Below are positions 26,201-41,200 of a stretch of DNA of 64,000 nt, one piece after another. Source of the DNA: Artemia franciscana (Eukaryota; Arthropoda; Branchiopoda; Anostraca; Artemiidae); contig NC_088881.1 in NCBI RefSeq assembly GCF_032884065.1, positions 13,171,260 through 13,235,259 on the forward strand, given 5' to 3'. Each line of letters opens with the position of its first letter. Position 1 is the first letter of the stretch. A program made the position numbers and the translations under genes. Below the pieces are notes generated by a model. It did not search any database. It saw only the letters and a list, made by a program, of their open reading frames with translations, and was not told the DNA's origin.

Positions 26201-29200
26201 AATAAACTTGTAGACTGTAAGATTTGTATCACTGTAAGATTTGTTTCGCTTAGCTTTACTACTTTTCTCTAAATGTTAAAGATATTTTACCCAGAAAGCG
26301 GTTATTTACCCTAGCTACCTCTTTCAAAGTCTTTACAATGTCAATATAAGGCTGGGTATTTGGTGTTTCTAGTTTTATTTATTAGTCACATGTTGATACA
26401 TGTCGTCTTTCAGAATAGCCTTAACCATTTTTGAACTTGAATATTCATGGCTAAGGTGAGTAGATTTTTTTTTTTATTGAGTGATAAGGGTGGTTATTAA
26501 CATAGTTATTAGCGATAGAGTGCATCTTTTGAGTAAGCATCAGAACACCAAAAATGTATACAAATTTATGTTAGAGCAGACTGCTGTTCATGTTTACTGG
26601 TATTTTAAGTACAAAAAAGATATTCCATTGATTTTTTTTATATCTAGGCATATGTTACGCACCTATATACAAAGACGAAACAAGACAAACGCCAAAAACA
26701 AGAAGAACAATAGGGAATTTCTCAAGACAGTGGGAAACAAATTAGAATGAATATTTCGGCCCTATGTCCAAGGGCCATCCTCAGCAATACAAACAAGAAA
26801 AAACAACTTGCATGAGCATACAATCAATAAAACTAAAATGAACAGTTATTCAAAACAGTCCCAGCATCCTTACCTCAGCGAACCAAGACAAAGAGCACAA
26901 TGTTTATATTTTATTCTTGTTTCGTTATTTACGAAACAAGAATATACCATTTGATAGAAAGAAAGTACAAAATATAAAAATATACGAAGTAGCCTACTTT
27001 TGTAATTTTCGTGTCTTGAAAAGTGATCTCAAGTAAAGAGTTTTCTTGGTTTTAACAAATTTTTTTGTCGAGTTCCTAGCTGTAAATAAATACAAACACA
27101 TGAGGTAATTCCAAACAATTTTCATGAATAAGTCTATTTCCCGCTTCATTTTAAAACCCATTATTATTATTATTATTATTTACGGTGCTATGTATTAAAG
27201 GTGAACAGAGCCAACCGATGGTGCTGATCTCCGTGTCGTGAGTCTTCAGCCAGGAAGTACAATTTTTGTAATTTTTACTTTATTTAATATCAATTATTAC
27301 CTAAAACCTGAACAATCAAAATCCAACAACTTTGACCCTTCTGGTGAGGACCTGGGCTTTCATTTGTCCTTGGTGCAGTTTTCAATTAATTTCTTTGATA
27401 TGTACAGGAAGAGTCAAGTAGTCACCAGACTGTAAATGAAGGGTTTGACAAATATCTGTCTCTGTCTTTTTTGTTATAAATAAATAAATAATTTTATTCC
27501 TCACGCCTCTCAATACAAAATTTCCACATAACTGACACCTTATTAAAAGAAAAATGTTATGGCAGGGCGAAGAGCGGATCGACTGCGGCACGATTGCCAT
27601 TTAAAGTCGTTCTACGTTGAAAATCTCGTGATATGGTATGTTTATGTTTAGGCTTTTGGAGAAGGCTCCCAATGATTTCATCTTTTCGACTGTGTCACAT
27701 CATATATATATATATATTTTAAAGAAGCGAAAACGAAGTGTTCAATCAAATCCCATATCAAAAATTAAAGTAGATTATTTAATGATTTGAGACCTCAGAA
27801 TTGGATACAGAATAAAAATCAAATAGCTGAGAGCAAATCAATCCCAGCCTCTCATTAGGATTGAGTAAAACCTGACACAATTTTCTGTTGTAAAGGTTAT
27901 GGTGATCGGGGAATTTCTAATCAAAACACCACACCTTTAATAATTATAGATGGATTATTTTTTAATATTGCATTTGCTGATAAAATAATCACTGTTGGCT
28001 TGCAGGAAAGTCAACTCACAAATTTTTATTTTTTTGGGGGGGGGATCCTCAAGATCTAGAAGGGTGCATATTTGTGGTTTTTCCAGTGAAAATATAAAAA
28101 AATACATTTTCCCATGAAAATACACCAAAGAAAGGTATTTTTCAAAATGTAAGTGGGACGGGGTCTGAAATGTCAAAGAGCATTGAGTCTGAAATATTAT
28201 TTAAGAGAAATAATAGATAAAATTGTGAATTTTCCAGTGAGAATATTAAAAAAGATATTTTGCCGTGAAAATACACCAAAGAAAGATATTTTTCAAAACC
28301 TAAGTAGGACGGGGGCGGGGTAGATCTTGCTACAAAAAAGATTACCGAGCCTGAAGTATTATTTCAGAAAATTAATAAATAAAAGCCGCTTAAATACTAA
28401 TAAAAACTTACATCAAGAGTGTCAAGCCCTCTTGAAGCAATGTCAGTGCATGATATGACATTACCCTCTCCTTGTCTGTATCTTTCATATGCATCAGCTC
28501 TTACATCTCTAGGGGTTTTTCCACTTATGCTGTATGTTGGTATTCCGTTCTCATTGAGGTAGAAATTTATCCAGTCACAAGTTTCTGACTTGTTACTAAA
28601 AACAGAAAAAAAAAATAATAATAGCAATGACCTAGTGATTGGTATCACTAGGGGTATAGTAAGTACACTTTTGACTATTTTGAACAACATTTTTTTTTTC
28701 AAATTTCAATCGTTGTTGGGGAGGGGTTATCTATATTTGTTAAGCTAGGAAGGGGCTTGCTATCCTCTGAATATTTTCAAACGTCCCCTTAAACCTGCCT
28801 TCAAAGTTTCAGGTTAATACCCTAAGCCATCCCTGGGATATTGCTGACACCTCTTTCGACAACCATTATGCCAATAGCGTGTTTTGATTTTGTTCAATAT
28901 CCATCTCAGCAATTCATGAAGAAAATCGCAGATAAAAATAAGATAAAAATAAAATAAAAAATAAGATAAAAATAAATTAAATAAGTAAAAAATAAGTAAA
29001 ATAAAAATAAAATAAAAAATAAGATAAAAATAAGTAAAAATAAGCATGTCACAAGCAGTTGCAGTAGTAGTTGCTCAGAAAGTTTAAAGTTAATTGCCTT
29101 ACCCGTTCCTAAGACATAGCAGAAACGCCTTTTTGATAACTTGGATGTAGACACTGTCATTATTTTGCTCACCATTACCCTCATCACTTTCCCAAATTTC

Positions 29201-32200
29201 ATCAATAATACCCTATGACTTTCTGGACACACCCAGGATCATATATTCCTTAATGATAAGTCTTTCACGTAAAAAACGGACAAACTGGATGATCTGCATT
29301 CTTTGCCCTGGGATTGTGGGGGCATGGTATCCCTGGAGCATAATTGTTAGATATTTTGACTATTTTAAATAAAATAACTTTTTGAGATTTCTATTATTGT
29401 TAGGGAGGGGCATCTAAAAGAGCAATAGGAAAGGGGGCTGGCTGCCCTTCGATCCCTTTTCAATAGCTACCTCAACCTCAACATGCATAAGGTTTCAACT
29501 TAATACTCCTGCATATAGTGTGTTTCGATTTTGCCTGAAATCGCTCAACATTTTCTAAAAAAGTTCTACCTTAATAATATTTGCTTTTTTGGAGATTCAG
29601 GATAAAACATGCCCCAATAACTAGCCTTAAATATAAACAATGGGTAACTTCTATAGCTTACAACAATTGACCCGGGGCTGCGTTCATTATCTCCGGAGGC
29701 ATATTTATTTGACTTTTCGACTATTTTAAACAAGATAGCTATTCCAAAATTTTGATCAGATTTATTCGGGGTGGGGGGGGGGGGGTGGGAGTTGGACAGC
29801 TAATAAGGGCATAGAATAGAACTGGTTGCCCTCTGGCCACTTTTCAACATCTTCTGTAACTTGCCCTGAAAGTTTAAGCTTAATACTCTCATTCCTTCTT
29901 AACGTATTGCAGATAAGTCTTTATGATAAGACGATACACATAGCGTCGTTTGATTTAGCCAATCCAACTCTCTCAACATTCCCTTAAGTTTTACCTTAAT
30001 ACCCTTAGCCTTTCCGAACACACCCAGAAACAATTAAGGTATAGTTACTTGACCTTTTGAGTATTTTGAACAAAATCGCTATTTCATAGTTTTGATGAAT
30101 TTTTTTTGGGAGGCTAGCCAAAAAGGGCATGAAAGGGGAGCTAGTAGCCCTCCAACACCTTTTCAACACCCCTCTCGATATGACCTGATAAATTTCAACT
30201 TAAGACCCTCAGCCGTTCTTAAGATATCACAGATTCTCTTTTTTGTTAAACTGGATTCTTATTCTGTCTTTGATTTCCCTCAACACTCTTTAAAGTTTCT
30301 TTCTTAATACCCTTAGCCTTTTTGGATACGCCCATAATTAAATTTTTTCCATTTACTAATGATAAATCCTGCATGTAAACAGTGGGCAAATTGTATATTT
30401 TTCTATCCTTGCCCCCGGGCTGGGGGATGGCATCCCTAAAGGTATAGCTATCAGACCTTTTAACTAGTTTAAATAAAATGACAATTTCAACATTTCGATC
30501 AGTATAGAGCAGAGACGGATCCTAAAAAAGGTAAGGAGTGGGGTAGGGGCAGGTTACCTTCCAATCCCTCAACATCCCATCAACACACCTTGAAAGTTTC
30601 AACTTAATGCCCTCAGCCGTTCCTTAGACATTGTTGATATTTCTTTTTGACAACTAGCAAGCACATAGTGTTTTAATTGCGTTCGGCATCTCTCTCAATA
30701 TTTCTTAAGGTTTCACCATGACATCCCAAGCCTTTTTCGAGACCCAGGACCAAACAAAACTTCTTTTTCCAATAAAAAACCTTATGTGCTAACTACGGGC
30801 AACTTGCATACCTTACAGCCCTTGCCCCAGGGTCTATGGGGTTTTTTCAACTCTGGAGGGATAATTATTTGACCTTTGGAATATTTTGAACAAAACGGCT
30901 ACCTTAAAATTTGATCGGATGCATCTGGGGAAAAAAGGGAACGGGAGGAGGGCTGGTTTCCCCTGAATACTTTTGACTCATAAAAAGAGCACTGTAACTT
31001 TTGATTTCGATTCGAATGACCCCCCCCCCCCTGAAATTTATATAACCATCCCTTTCATAAAAATGATTAACAAATAACAATAGAAATAACAATGCATCGA
31101 AGCCTTAGGGGCATTTACTATAGGTAACGCTAGTGAGTTACCCCCAGTACATCTTATCAATGTCATCCTATAACCCCATGAAATTTGAAAAGGAACTGAG
31201 ATGGTTTAACAAGGAGGATCAAGCTTTGTTAATGAGCACTCAACCTGATATGTTTTGACCTTTGCGTTTTTGCCTTAGATTTTGTATTGTAAGTTGGTCT
31301 TTCTTTCCACTTATCCTAATTTTGTTCACGAAGACGACAGAGGGGAAGTCTCTTCCAAATGCCAACTTTTTCTTCAAACATTTGTTCGCTGGCTGAAAAG
31401 ATTTCCCTAATTTCAAGCCTTTTTTTCGTCGTGGGGAGGTTAGAATTATGATGCTTAGGCGATATGAGGCATCCAAAGAATGCAAGGTTTACATACTAAC
31501 TTAAAACTAACTGAACGAGTTTCCAGCGGCAGGACGAGCAAAATTATTGTTTGGTAAATTGGCCCATAGTGTCCTTCTCTCCTTAATTAGTGTAATTACA
31601 TTTCTTGTCGCGCTAAAATCAGTAAAATTCGGTTACACTGACTATATGATGGAGCGTGCTTTTTTATATATGAAACGCTTTACGCAGCGTATGGGTCTCT
31701 GGGAAGCCCTGAATGATGCTTTCTCCAAAAATGTTCATACAGTTGCTGGAATAAAGCGGCTTCTCACCACGTTGAAACGTTATTGAGACAACTGACTGAA
31801 ATTTTCAGGACTCAACAAACAACCCTGTTAAGGTTCCAGGATGTTATTTTCAAGTACCCAACTCATTCATCCCCTTTCCAGGACACTCGATTTTAAGATT
31901 CCTGTGGTATTTTCAAGTATCCTTTCAAATGTCCATTTGCAGCACAAATAAGAGCATGGAAAGGTATTCTAAAGCTTACATTTCGTCCCCATCCATAATC
32001 GAAAACCTTGAAAATTTTACGAAAGTTTCTCATTACTTTTCCTAAAATTCAGACTTAGCTTAGAATACTGAAAATACTCAGGAAACTGTCTTGATAAGAT
32101 CTACAGTCCAAGACAAGCTGCCTCCATGCCAAACCTGAAAATAATTATTTTTCTCCGAAATTTGACAAAATTCTCTAAAAGCTTACAAGTACGGAACAGG

Positions 32201-35200
32201 TAACAAAAGGAAGTCAAAGGAAATTATTTGGTCCTGTGCACTAACTTGGACTTTCAGTCCAGAGAGTTTCATTCACATTTTTCTGAGATAGTAGAAAGCC
32301 ACCATTTGCTATGTTATCATATTGCCGACAATTCTATGAGAATTTAGAAAAAAGTGACGATGGTTAAGTTATCCCCCCCCCCTGCGCATCACCATTATCC
32401 AAAAAAAGCATGCATAGTTATCCAGTCGGTATAGCCACATTTCACTGATGTTGATTAATTTGGACTAATTAATGAGATACACCCAAAACTTTGACCTATT
32501 TACTGTGATCAGACATGTTCACTTTGATGTGGTCATATTTTCTGGATTTCGTCAGCACCAATTCAATCTGCGGTTACACGGGATGAAACAAGAACGATGC
32601 ATAGCAAAATGCTTGGGAAATATATGGTTTGGGCTATGTTTTTGCACATTCGGGGGGGGGGGTACAGTGGAAGCGCCTTCAAAACGTATTAACTGCAATA
32701 TTTCTGCATATTACGAAGTAACAATTGTTTTCTTAACATAGTTCTTTCTCAATAGCCCCAATTTCAGGCTAATACACCTGTATTATTGCACTGTCATCGC
32801 TAGAATACGTACTGACAAAATTGGAAGCAATTGAACATCTGGAAGTAATCGAAAAATGGCTCAAAAATTTAACAAGCAATTGTGATAAACAAACGAAAAA
32901 CTTCATGAGGTGAGGAAAACGAATTAAATAATACTACAATTATAAAAACAAATTACACATTACTGCTATTATTTAATTCAAATATTTTTTTTTGTTTCAA
33001 ATTATTCATTTCAATACATTTGCCTATTCAATTCTTATATATTTGTACTAATAAACTGATCCTGTAACATTTATGTTATACGAACCCAGCAACCATAATA
33101 GATTAATGAATATACAAATCAGCCAACCTGAAAATTAGCGTTCTAAGGTTCTTCTTGAAGTCTTGGCGAGCGAGGTCGAGCAGAACATCACCTTTTTTTA
33201 TCATGGCAATCCGAAGAAACTTTTGTGTCACGTTTGGCATGATACGATGAGTATAAGGGCTTCTTATTTCTTCTAGGGCATCAATCTAAAACAAGGAACA
33301 ACAAATACAGGCGTAACAATAATAACATAAATAAAAATTATCCAAAGAAGTAAATGAATAAAACGTGAAACATGAATAAGAAAAACGCAAGAAAAAAATC
33401 CTAAAAAATAACTAATAAGAGCAATAAGGGCATAATAGAGAAAGATAGATAGTACCACTAACTCTATAGGCCTCCGCCTCAGCAGGAATAAGAAAGTTAC
33501 ATACAATTAAAAATTTTCGGTAATTTAACAACAATTTTTTTCTGTAGCCTCTTCCCTTACCAAAAATCCAGTAGTTACCTAATTATTAGGTAGGAACCTA
33601 ACTATTTGGTTTGTGGCATTATTGCTTGTAAGTGTCGATATTAATCGAAGCAAAATCATCCTAGAAATTATAAAACTTTCTTAATTTTCAAAGATTATTC
33701 TACAGCAGCAATGCTCAAAGATTGTCTAGGTTAATACGCTTGAGTTAGTAAACTGGAGGGCATTGATGGCCCAAGCATAATTAGCCCTCCATGATCAAAA
33801 GTGGGGAGGGGGTGGGGGATGAAGAAAATTATGCCGATTTCAATTTCTGCAGGAATGTTTCACTAAAAAAATTGGTTTATATTTGATTTTTTTATTTGAA
33901 AATTAAGACTAGAAATTTTTTTTAACTTTTATTCCATTTTATTAAGTTCACATCTAGCAGTCAATGGATAAACTTGTCTGACTGCTTATGCCCTGATACA
34001 ACGGTTGCTGTGCTACGTTGTAGACTTATGTGAATACTATCGTGATAATTGCTTGAATTTATTGTTACAATTGAAATCTTGGATACAAAGGAGTGAGTTC
34101 TACGTTCGAGATGGTTCCCGAGGAATCCGGATGTGGGTGTTAGCCGTGCCCTTTTAACGGTTTATGCAAACTGCACGCTGTAAACTAGCGTGGGTAAAAA
34201 ATAAGTTCTTGTAAAGGTAGGTGACTTATATTATTTTGATAACGTCAGAATGGGAAAGAAAGCCAGACCCAACGCAACCGGACAGAAGCTGAGTTATCGG
34301 ATCCGGTTATGAATTCTACTAGTAATTAAATAAAATAATTTTGTTTTTTTTAAATTAAAGTAAGGAGCGACATTAAAACTTAAAACGAACAGAAATTACT
34401 CCGTATATGAAACGGGCTTCTCCTCCTCAACACCCCGCTCTTTACGCTAAAGTTTGACTCTTTCTCTTAACTCTACTTCTTAAAACAGTAAAAAACTTTA
34501 GCGTAAAGAGCGGGGCGTTGAAGAGGAAAAGCCCCTTTCATATACGGAGTAATTTCTGTTCGTTTTAAGTTATAATGTCGCTCCTTACTTTCATTTAAAA
34601 AATCTTCTTTTTTTATTTAATTTCTGGACGTTTTTTAATTAATGCATGTTTTGATCTTGGCTCTCCACACATAAATAATTAAAACGAAATTTGCATATTA
34701 TTTTTTTTTTGGCTAAACGGCTTTCTCATAGTTTTAATCGGAAGATTTTGAGAAAAAAGGAGAGAGGGAGGAAACCTAGTTGCCCTCCAATTTTTTGATT
34801 ACTTAAAAAGGTAACTAGAACTTTTAATTTTTTAACGAACATTTTCATTAGTAAAAATAGACGTAATTTACGAATTAACTTACGTAACGAACTTCTATAT
34901 TCGTATTTTTTTATTGCGTATACGAGGGAGTTCACCCCTCGTCGATACCTCGCTCTTTACTCTAAAGCTTAAATTCTGTCCCAATTCCATAAGAATGACC
35001 CTTGAATCACAAAGGCCGTAGAAGAAATAGTTTAAATTACTAAAAATTCTTTAGCGTAAAGAGCGAGGTATTACGAGGAGGTAAACCCCTCATATGCGCA
35101 ATAATTTCGGTTCGTTTTAAGTTTTAATGCTGCTCCTCACTTTCAGTAGAAAAAAATTCATATTTATTTTTTCATTGTTTTTTTCTATAATGCTAAAAAA

Positions 35201-38200
35201 TTCTGCTTCATTGAAAGTCTCTTCCCCTTTGAGAAGTTTTTCCATGGAAAGATCCTCCCACCCCCCACCTCAAATCTCCCTCCCAAACCGAATAAATCTC
35301 CCTAAAAACGTCTATACACTTCCCAGTAACCATTACTATATGTAAACACAGGTCAAATTTTTTAATTTGCAACCCCTCCCACGGGGACTGCGGGGGAGTA
35401 CGTCGTCCCCTAAGACACAGTTATTAGGTTTTTTGACTATGGTGAATAAAATGGCTATCTCAGAATTTTGATCCGGGGACTTTGGGGAAAAAATGAGCGT
35501 GGGAGGGGGCCTAGGTGCCCTCCAATTTTTTTGGTCACTTAAAAAGGCCACTAGAACTTTTAATTTCCGTTAGAATGACCCCTCTCGCGACATTCTAGGA
35601 CCACTGGGTCGATACGATCACCCCTGGGAAAAAAAACAAACAAATAAACATGCATCCGTGATTTGCCTTCTGGCAAAAAAAAGCGAAATTCCATATTTTT
35701 GTAGATAGGAGCTTGAAACTTCTACAATAAGGTTCTCTTATATGCTGAATCTGATGGTGTGATTTTTGGTAAGATTGTATGAGTTTTAGGGGGTGTTTTC
35801 CTCTATTTTCTAAAATGAGGCAAATTTTCTCAGGCTCGTAACTTTTGAGAAGTAAGACTAATCTTGATGAAAGTTATATAATTAAAATCAGCATTAAAAT
35901 GCGATTTTTTTGGTGTAACTATTAGTATCAAAATTCCATTTTTTGGAGTTTCGGTTACTATTGAGCCGGGTCACTCCCTACAGTTCGTTACCACGAACTG
36001 TTTGATTCGGATACGAGTGTCAATGCGGACTAAGCCCTTATTTGCTGATGATACAACCTTGGTGTGTGTGCCTCTACGGAACAACTGCTCATTTCAACAA
36101 TAAATGCAGCGATGAGCAAGATATGTACATGACTCATTCAGTCTTTGACCTATATGGATGAAAACCAGTTTATATTGGTTGGTTAATTTACAGAGGATTA
36201 TTGTTTGGATATTTATTTCATTGCGCAACTACTGAAATTGTGTACAATGCTATATAGTGCTGTGAACAATTTGCTTTTGATAATTGGATAATTAAAATCG
36301 TTACGCAACTATTTAAGTTGTGTAACGTGATGTGAACAATTTGCTTTGAATAATTGGATATTTTGGATAATTAAAATTGTGTACGCAACTTCTGAATATA
36401 CATCTTGTGAGTATTGCTACCTGATTTGCTATTGCTTTTACTGACAACTATTGTGGCCCCGCCCACGAATTTTGATGAAATTTGATCATTTCACCGGATG
36501 ATGCCAGGTGAAAGACTTGTCTTGAATCCCGTGTTGAATTTCATTTCACGGGCTAGAAATGCAGGTTGTTCAGCTGATAATTTTGTAAAAATTGCTTGCG
36601 ATTTTTTCAAAGGAGATATGTTAATTGAAGCAAAGAAGATTTTGTGGGCTGACGCCTCTATTACTAGGGTAACTGAGCGCCCCAAAGTGACTGATAATGT
36701 AAGTGATTGGTTGGAGCCTTTGATCTTTGTGATGAGAAAAAGATCAGCCTACCTCAGTATCTGATTTTCGAGCCAGATCAGGTCCCATGTGTGCCAGGGG
36801 AGACAACAGCTACGTTAACTCGAAAGGTTAATGAACTCTACATGGAATTTAAAAGCTTCGCTGAGCACCATAAAGCAAGGTCAGTCGTGCAAACTATTCC
36901 TGATATGAAACCTCCCCCACCCGCAAAACCGTCCTATTTAGTTATTGTGAAAAATCCACCAAAAAACTTGAATAATCCTGACGCTCGAAAAGATTTCCTG
37001 GATAAAGCTTGTGGGGGTGTCAGTTCAAGCATAGTTGTTTTGAGGCCTAGGAGGGATGCATGGCAAGTAGTTCTGTCGGACAAGGGTGCCACCAATACTT
37101 TGGCAGATGCATTAAGCAAAGCAGACCAATCCATTAATGCTAAAGTGAAGAGTCCTGCCTTTTTCGGTATAGTACGCCGAGTGCCTGACGGAACATCTAA
37201 AAGTGACCTATGCGATCTGTATAGTGTATAAGATGTGTGTATGCTGTAAGTGTAAGATGTGTGATATAGTGTATGCTAATAACTGTATAGAAGTTGTTCA
37301 GTTAGGAAGTACGAGGTCTTTTCGATTAAAGTTTGAGTCACATGACCACCTAAACTATGCCACTGAGAATCCCCTTGTTATTGGTTACGAGCGTCTACCT
37401 ATAACTGAGTACAAGTTTTTGCCTACCCAGTGCTACAAATGCCAGTGCTACGGCCATACTGCAAATAACTGTAAAGCTTCCCCGAGATGCTCTAAATGCG
37501 CTGGTGACCACCAGAACTCCAAAGAAAACCCGTTTCAACTTGTCATGAAATGCGCTCTTTGTGGCTCCTCCGACCACCCCTGTTATTCGTATAAATGTCC
37601 AGAAGCACAGAAACTACTGCTTAAGAAATGAACAGTCAAACAAACACAAGTACGAGTACTTTACAAGATTTTACGTGTCTTAATAATTTATCACTGTGCA
37701 ATAATGTTGTTTTTAATTATTACGATGACCAAAATAATCTGTCCACCAACACCTTAGCTAGCCCCGATAGCCCTTTAAACCAAATTAACTGTAAATATCT
37801 CGACACTTTTGATTTTGGGAAAAATGTGAAACCTAAGCTAATGGAAGAGACCAAACTTAATGTAATTTGCTTTAATATCAGAAGCATACGGGATAAGTGG
37901 GCTAATTTTAAAGATTTAATTTTAACAAATGGTTACTGCCCTTTCGACGTAATTGGAATAACGGAGACGTGGCTTTCAGAAATTGATGATACTAATGAAT
38001 TTTCCCTCACTGGCTTTCAAGCTATTCATATTGAAAGAAAATTAACCAAGTCATCTGGTGGCATTTCTCTTTACATCCGATCATGTCTAAAATTCACCAG
38101 ACTATTAGATTGTGAATTCTTGTTCTCGCAACCTATAAATAATAGATGCATTTATTCAATAATCGTCGACATTAGTGTAGACGAGAATTCTTTTATTTTT

Positions 38201-41200
38201 TCGTTATTTTATAAACCACCCTCATTTCCGACACCTTTCTTTTGTAATCAGTTTGATGATTTTTCTAGTTTTATTAATTTACCACAAAAGAAGGCAATAG
38301 TTTTTGGGGACTTCAATTGTAATTTATTAAATGTTAGCAATAACAATGATAGTGATACCTTCTTTGAAACATTTACCTCAAGTGGTCTTCCTCCCACAAT
38401 CTTTTTTCCTACTGGAGTTAATCCCATGAGGTCTACCGCTACTTTAATTGATAACATTTTTGTATCCACTTCCCTGGAAAACCACCTGTCCTCCAAAATA
38501 ATATTTTCTGACCTGTCAGATCACTTTCCAATCTATCTTTCCTTACCCTCCCTATCAGCTACTCAACCCCGTAGAACTAATACCCCTACGTCTAATAGAA
38601 TATATAATACTGTGAATATGAACCGATTCACGGATTGTTTGAAATCCTTCGACTGGTCCAAGACTTTGGATTGTCAGGATGTTAATTCAGCCACAAGTAA
38701 TTTTACACAGGGATTGAGTGATCTTATTAGTTCAACCTTTCCAGTTCGTATATCAAACCGAAAAATTACCCATGTACGCCCCTGGATGTCAAATAGCCTG
38801 ATAATCTCTTCATACCGAAAAAATGACCTACATAAGTTAGCTTGCAAAACCAGTAGCGTTATTGACCTGATTAATTATAAAAAATACAAAAACGTATATA
38901 CCAAACTCATCCGGGAAGCAAAGAAAAATTATTATTATTCAAAAATTTCTCACTGCAAAGGGAACTTGCAAAAAATTTGGTCTACAATAAATGAAATCCT
39001 TTCAAAAAAAGGAATTCAAGATCTGTTCCTATTAACCTTAGAGACATCAGTGGCAGATTAATTGACTCAATTTTAGTACCGGGTGCTTTTATAAAATTAT
39101 AATTATTTCAATAATATTCCAAATGCCAACTCCTGTTCCTTCTCACAGTCAGTACACCCTAGCAAGAATCCCAGATCCATGTTTTTCTCTCCAACTGATC
39201 GCAAAGAGGTGCTTCAAGTTCTCGAATCTCTCTCTAATAGTAGTACACCTGACTTCTTTGGCATAAGTAATAAGCTTCTTAGGACCGTATCTTCCTATAT
39301 TTGTGAACCAATTGTGCACATAGCAAACCTGTCTATGACCAATGGAGTCTAACCAGAAATATTTAAATCAGCAATTGTTATCCCGATTCATAAAAAAGGC
39401 GATCCGTCTGAAATAAGCAATTATCGTCCAATCTCACTTCTCCCAGTTATATCTAAGGTGCTCGACAGAATTATATTCCGACCTCTTTCTCCCTTTGTAT
39501 TTGGGAATCATTCATCAGATTCGTTGATTTCTCCTCATCAATATGGCTTCCGTGCCAAATTTTCAACTGCTCATGCACTAATAGACGCCACACAGTTTAT
39601 ACGTTCCCAACTTGACCTTAAAAATACTGTATTGGGCTTATTTCTGGATTTTTCAGAGGCCTTTGACATGGTAGATCATAGTGTTTTATTAAGTAAACTC
39701 AACAACTAGGGGATTCGTGGAGTTCCTTTCTCATGGTTCGGCTCTTATCTCTCTGGTAGAGTACAGAGTGTGAGACTGGGCGGGGTGACTTCCCATCTCC
39801 TACCTGTCCGGAGGGGCGTCCCATAGGGCTCTGTTCTCGGTCCAATACTTTTTCTCCTTTATATTAATGATTTGATTACGGACCTGGGCCCATCAGTGCA
39901 CCCAGTACTTTTTGCTGACGATAGCAACTTTTTCATCACCGGTCCTAATTTACCATCCGTCGTCACCTCTACTCAAACCCTTCTGAATAGAGTACAGGAG
40001 TGGTGTCTCGTTAACTGCATGACCATTAACAGCAAGAAAAGTCAGGTGGTATTATTTCAAACCCCTTACAAAAAAATGAAGTTCAGCCAGCACTTGACCT
40101 AAAATATTCTACCAATCTCCTCCCGCAGGTCGAAGTTGCCAAGTTTCTTGGTGTCCACATAGACTCCTGCCTATCATTTGCAACACATGTGTCCTATATC
40201 AGAGCCATAATTTTGCGACAGGTAAGTATAATTAATCGTGTGAATTATTTTCTTCCTCCCGATATCCTTGTCACCCTTTATTATTCTTTTATTTACCCAT
40301 ATATCTCATACTGCGGATCTGTATGGGGCAATACTTATCCTTCAGTTACCAATAAATTAAAATCTGCTCAAAACCGTGCCGTCAAAGCAGTTTTTCGGTT
40401 GCCACGACTATATCCCACCAAGGACTTGTAGTCCGATTTTGGTATTATCCCTTCTGAACAAATCATCAAAAAATTAAATCTATCCCTTGCATACTCCGCT
40501 TACCATAAAAATCTTCCTCCCCACTTATTATCTTATTTTAATAGTAATAATTCTGAAGGCCACTGTCTCCGTTCATCCAACCGTTCCTTCATTGTCCCCA
40601 GGTGTATCTCTAGTTCCGCCCAGCGATCCCCAATTTATAAATCTATAATTCAATGGAATTTAATACCCTCCAGTGTCGAGCTATCCACAAGTTTTTGGAT
40701 GCTATATAACAATGTACTAAAATCTTGATATTATATTTCTCTAAATGTTTGTTCAATTTGCTTTAATTACCCTTGTTTTCTCTTTTCTTTTTTTCTCTCT
40801 CTTTTTCATTTACAATTTTTTGTTGTTTTGGTCCTTAACTAGTTCGCTTCTAGGATCTTTATTATTATTGTTGTTATGTGTTTTCTTTTCTTTTTGAATA
40901 AATAAAATAATAAATAACTTAAAATAAACCACCTTGACCTGAATATAGATAAGTTAAATTTTGTTATTTTCTCTCGATCTCCAAATTTTTACCCTTGGTT
41001 TACGGAAATGATTTCGGAGTGGGGAATTATTAAACGAATAAGGTTCAACAAATACTTCGGAACCAATGTTGATGAAACCCTATCATTTAAAGATCATGTG
41101 AAGTCAGTTTCCAAAATATTGTCACGTAACTTAGGTGTCATGCGCAAATTAGAACATATTTTCCCCCCAAATGTTCTACGATTGTTATACTTTTCCCTGA

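Larger units (their letters stand above)
36152..40933 (+). mobile_element. LINE A, full-length CR1/Jockey-like non-LTR retrotransposon
   Basis: A 4.8-kb element flanked by TTGACCT at 36145-36151 and 40934-40940. It has a 5' UTR, an ORF1 with zinc knuckles, an ORF2 with APE-type endonuclease and reverse transcriptase, and an A-rich 3' tail (AATAAATAAAATAATAAATA). It interrupts LINE B between its reverse transcriptase motif C and the downstream [13 protein letters not shown] segment. Frameshifts in ORF1 and at least four stops or shifts in ORF2 show it is no longer active, though it appears complete end to end. Confidence 0.82.

Noticed and set aside
31547..31786. 79-codon plus-strand frame in an intron
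   Set aside because: Unrecognised, antisense to the gene, no repeat or promoter support.
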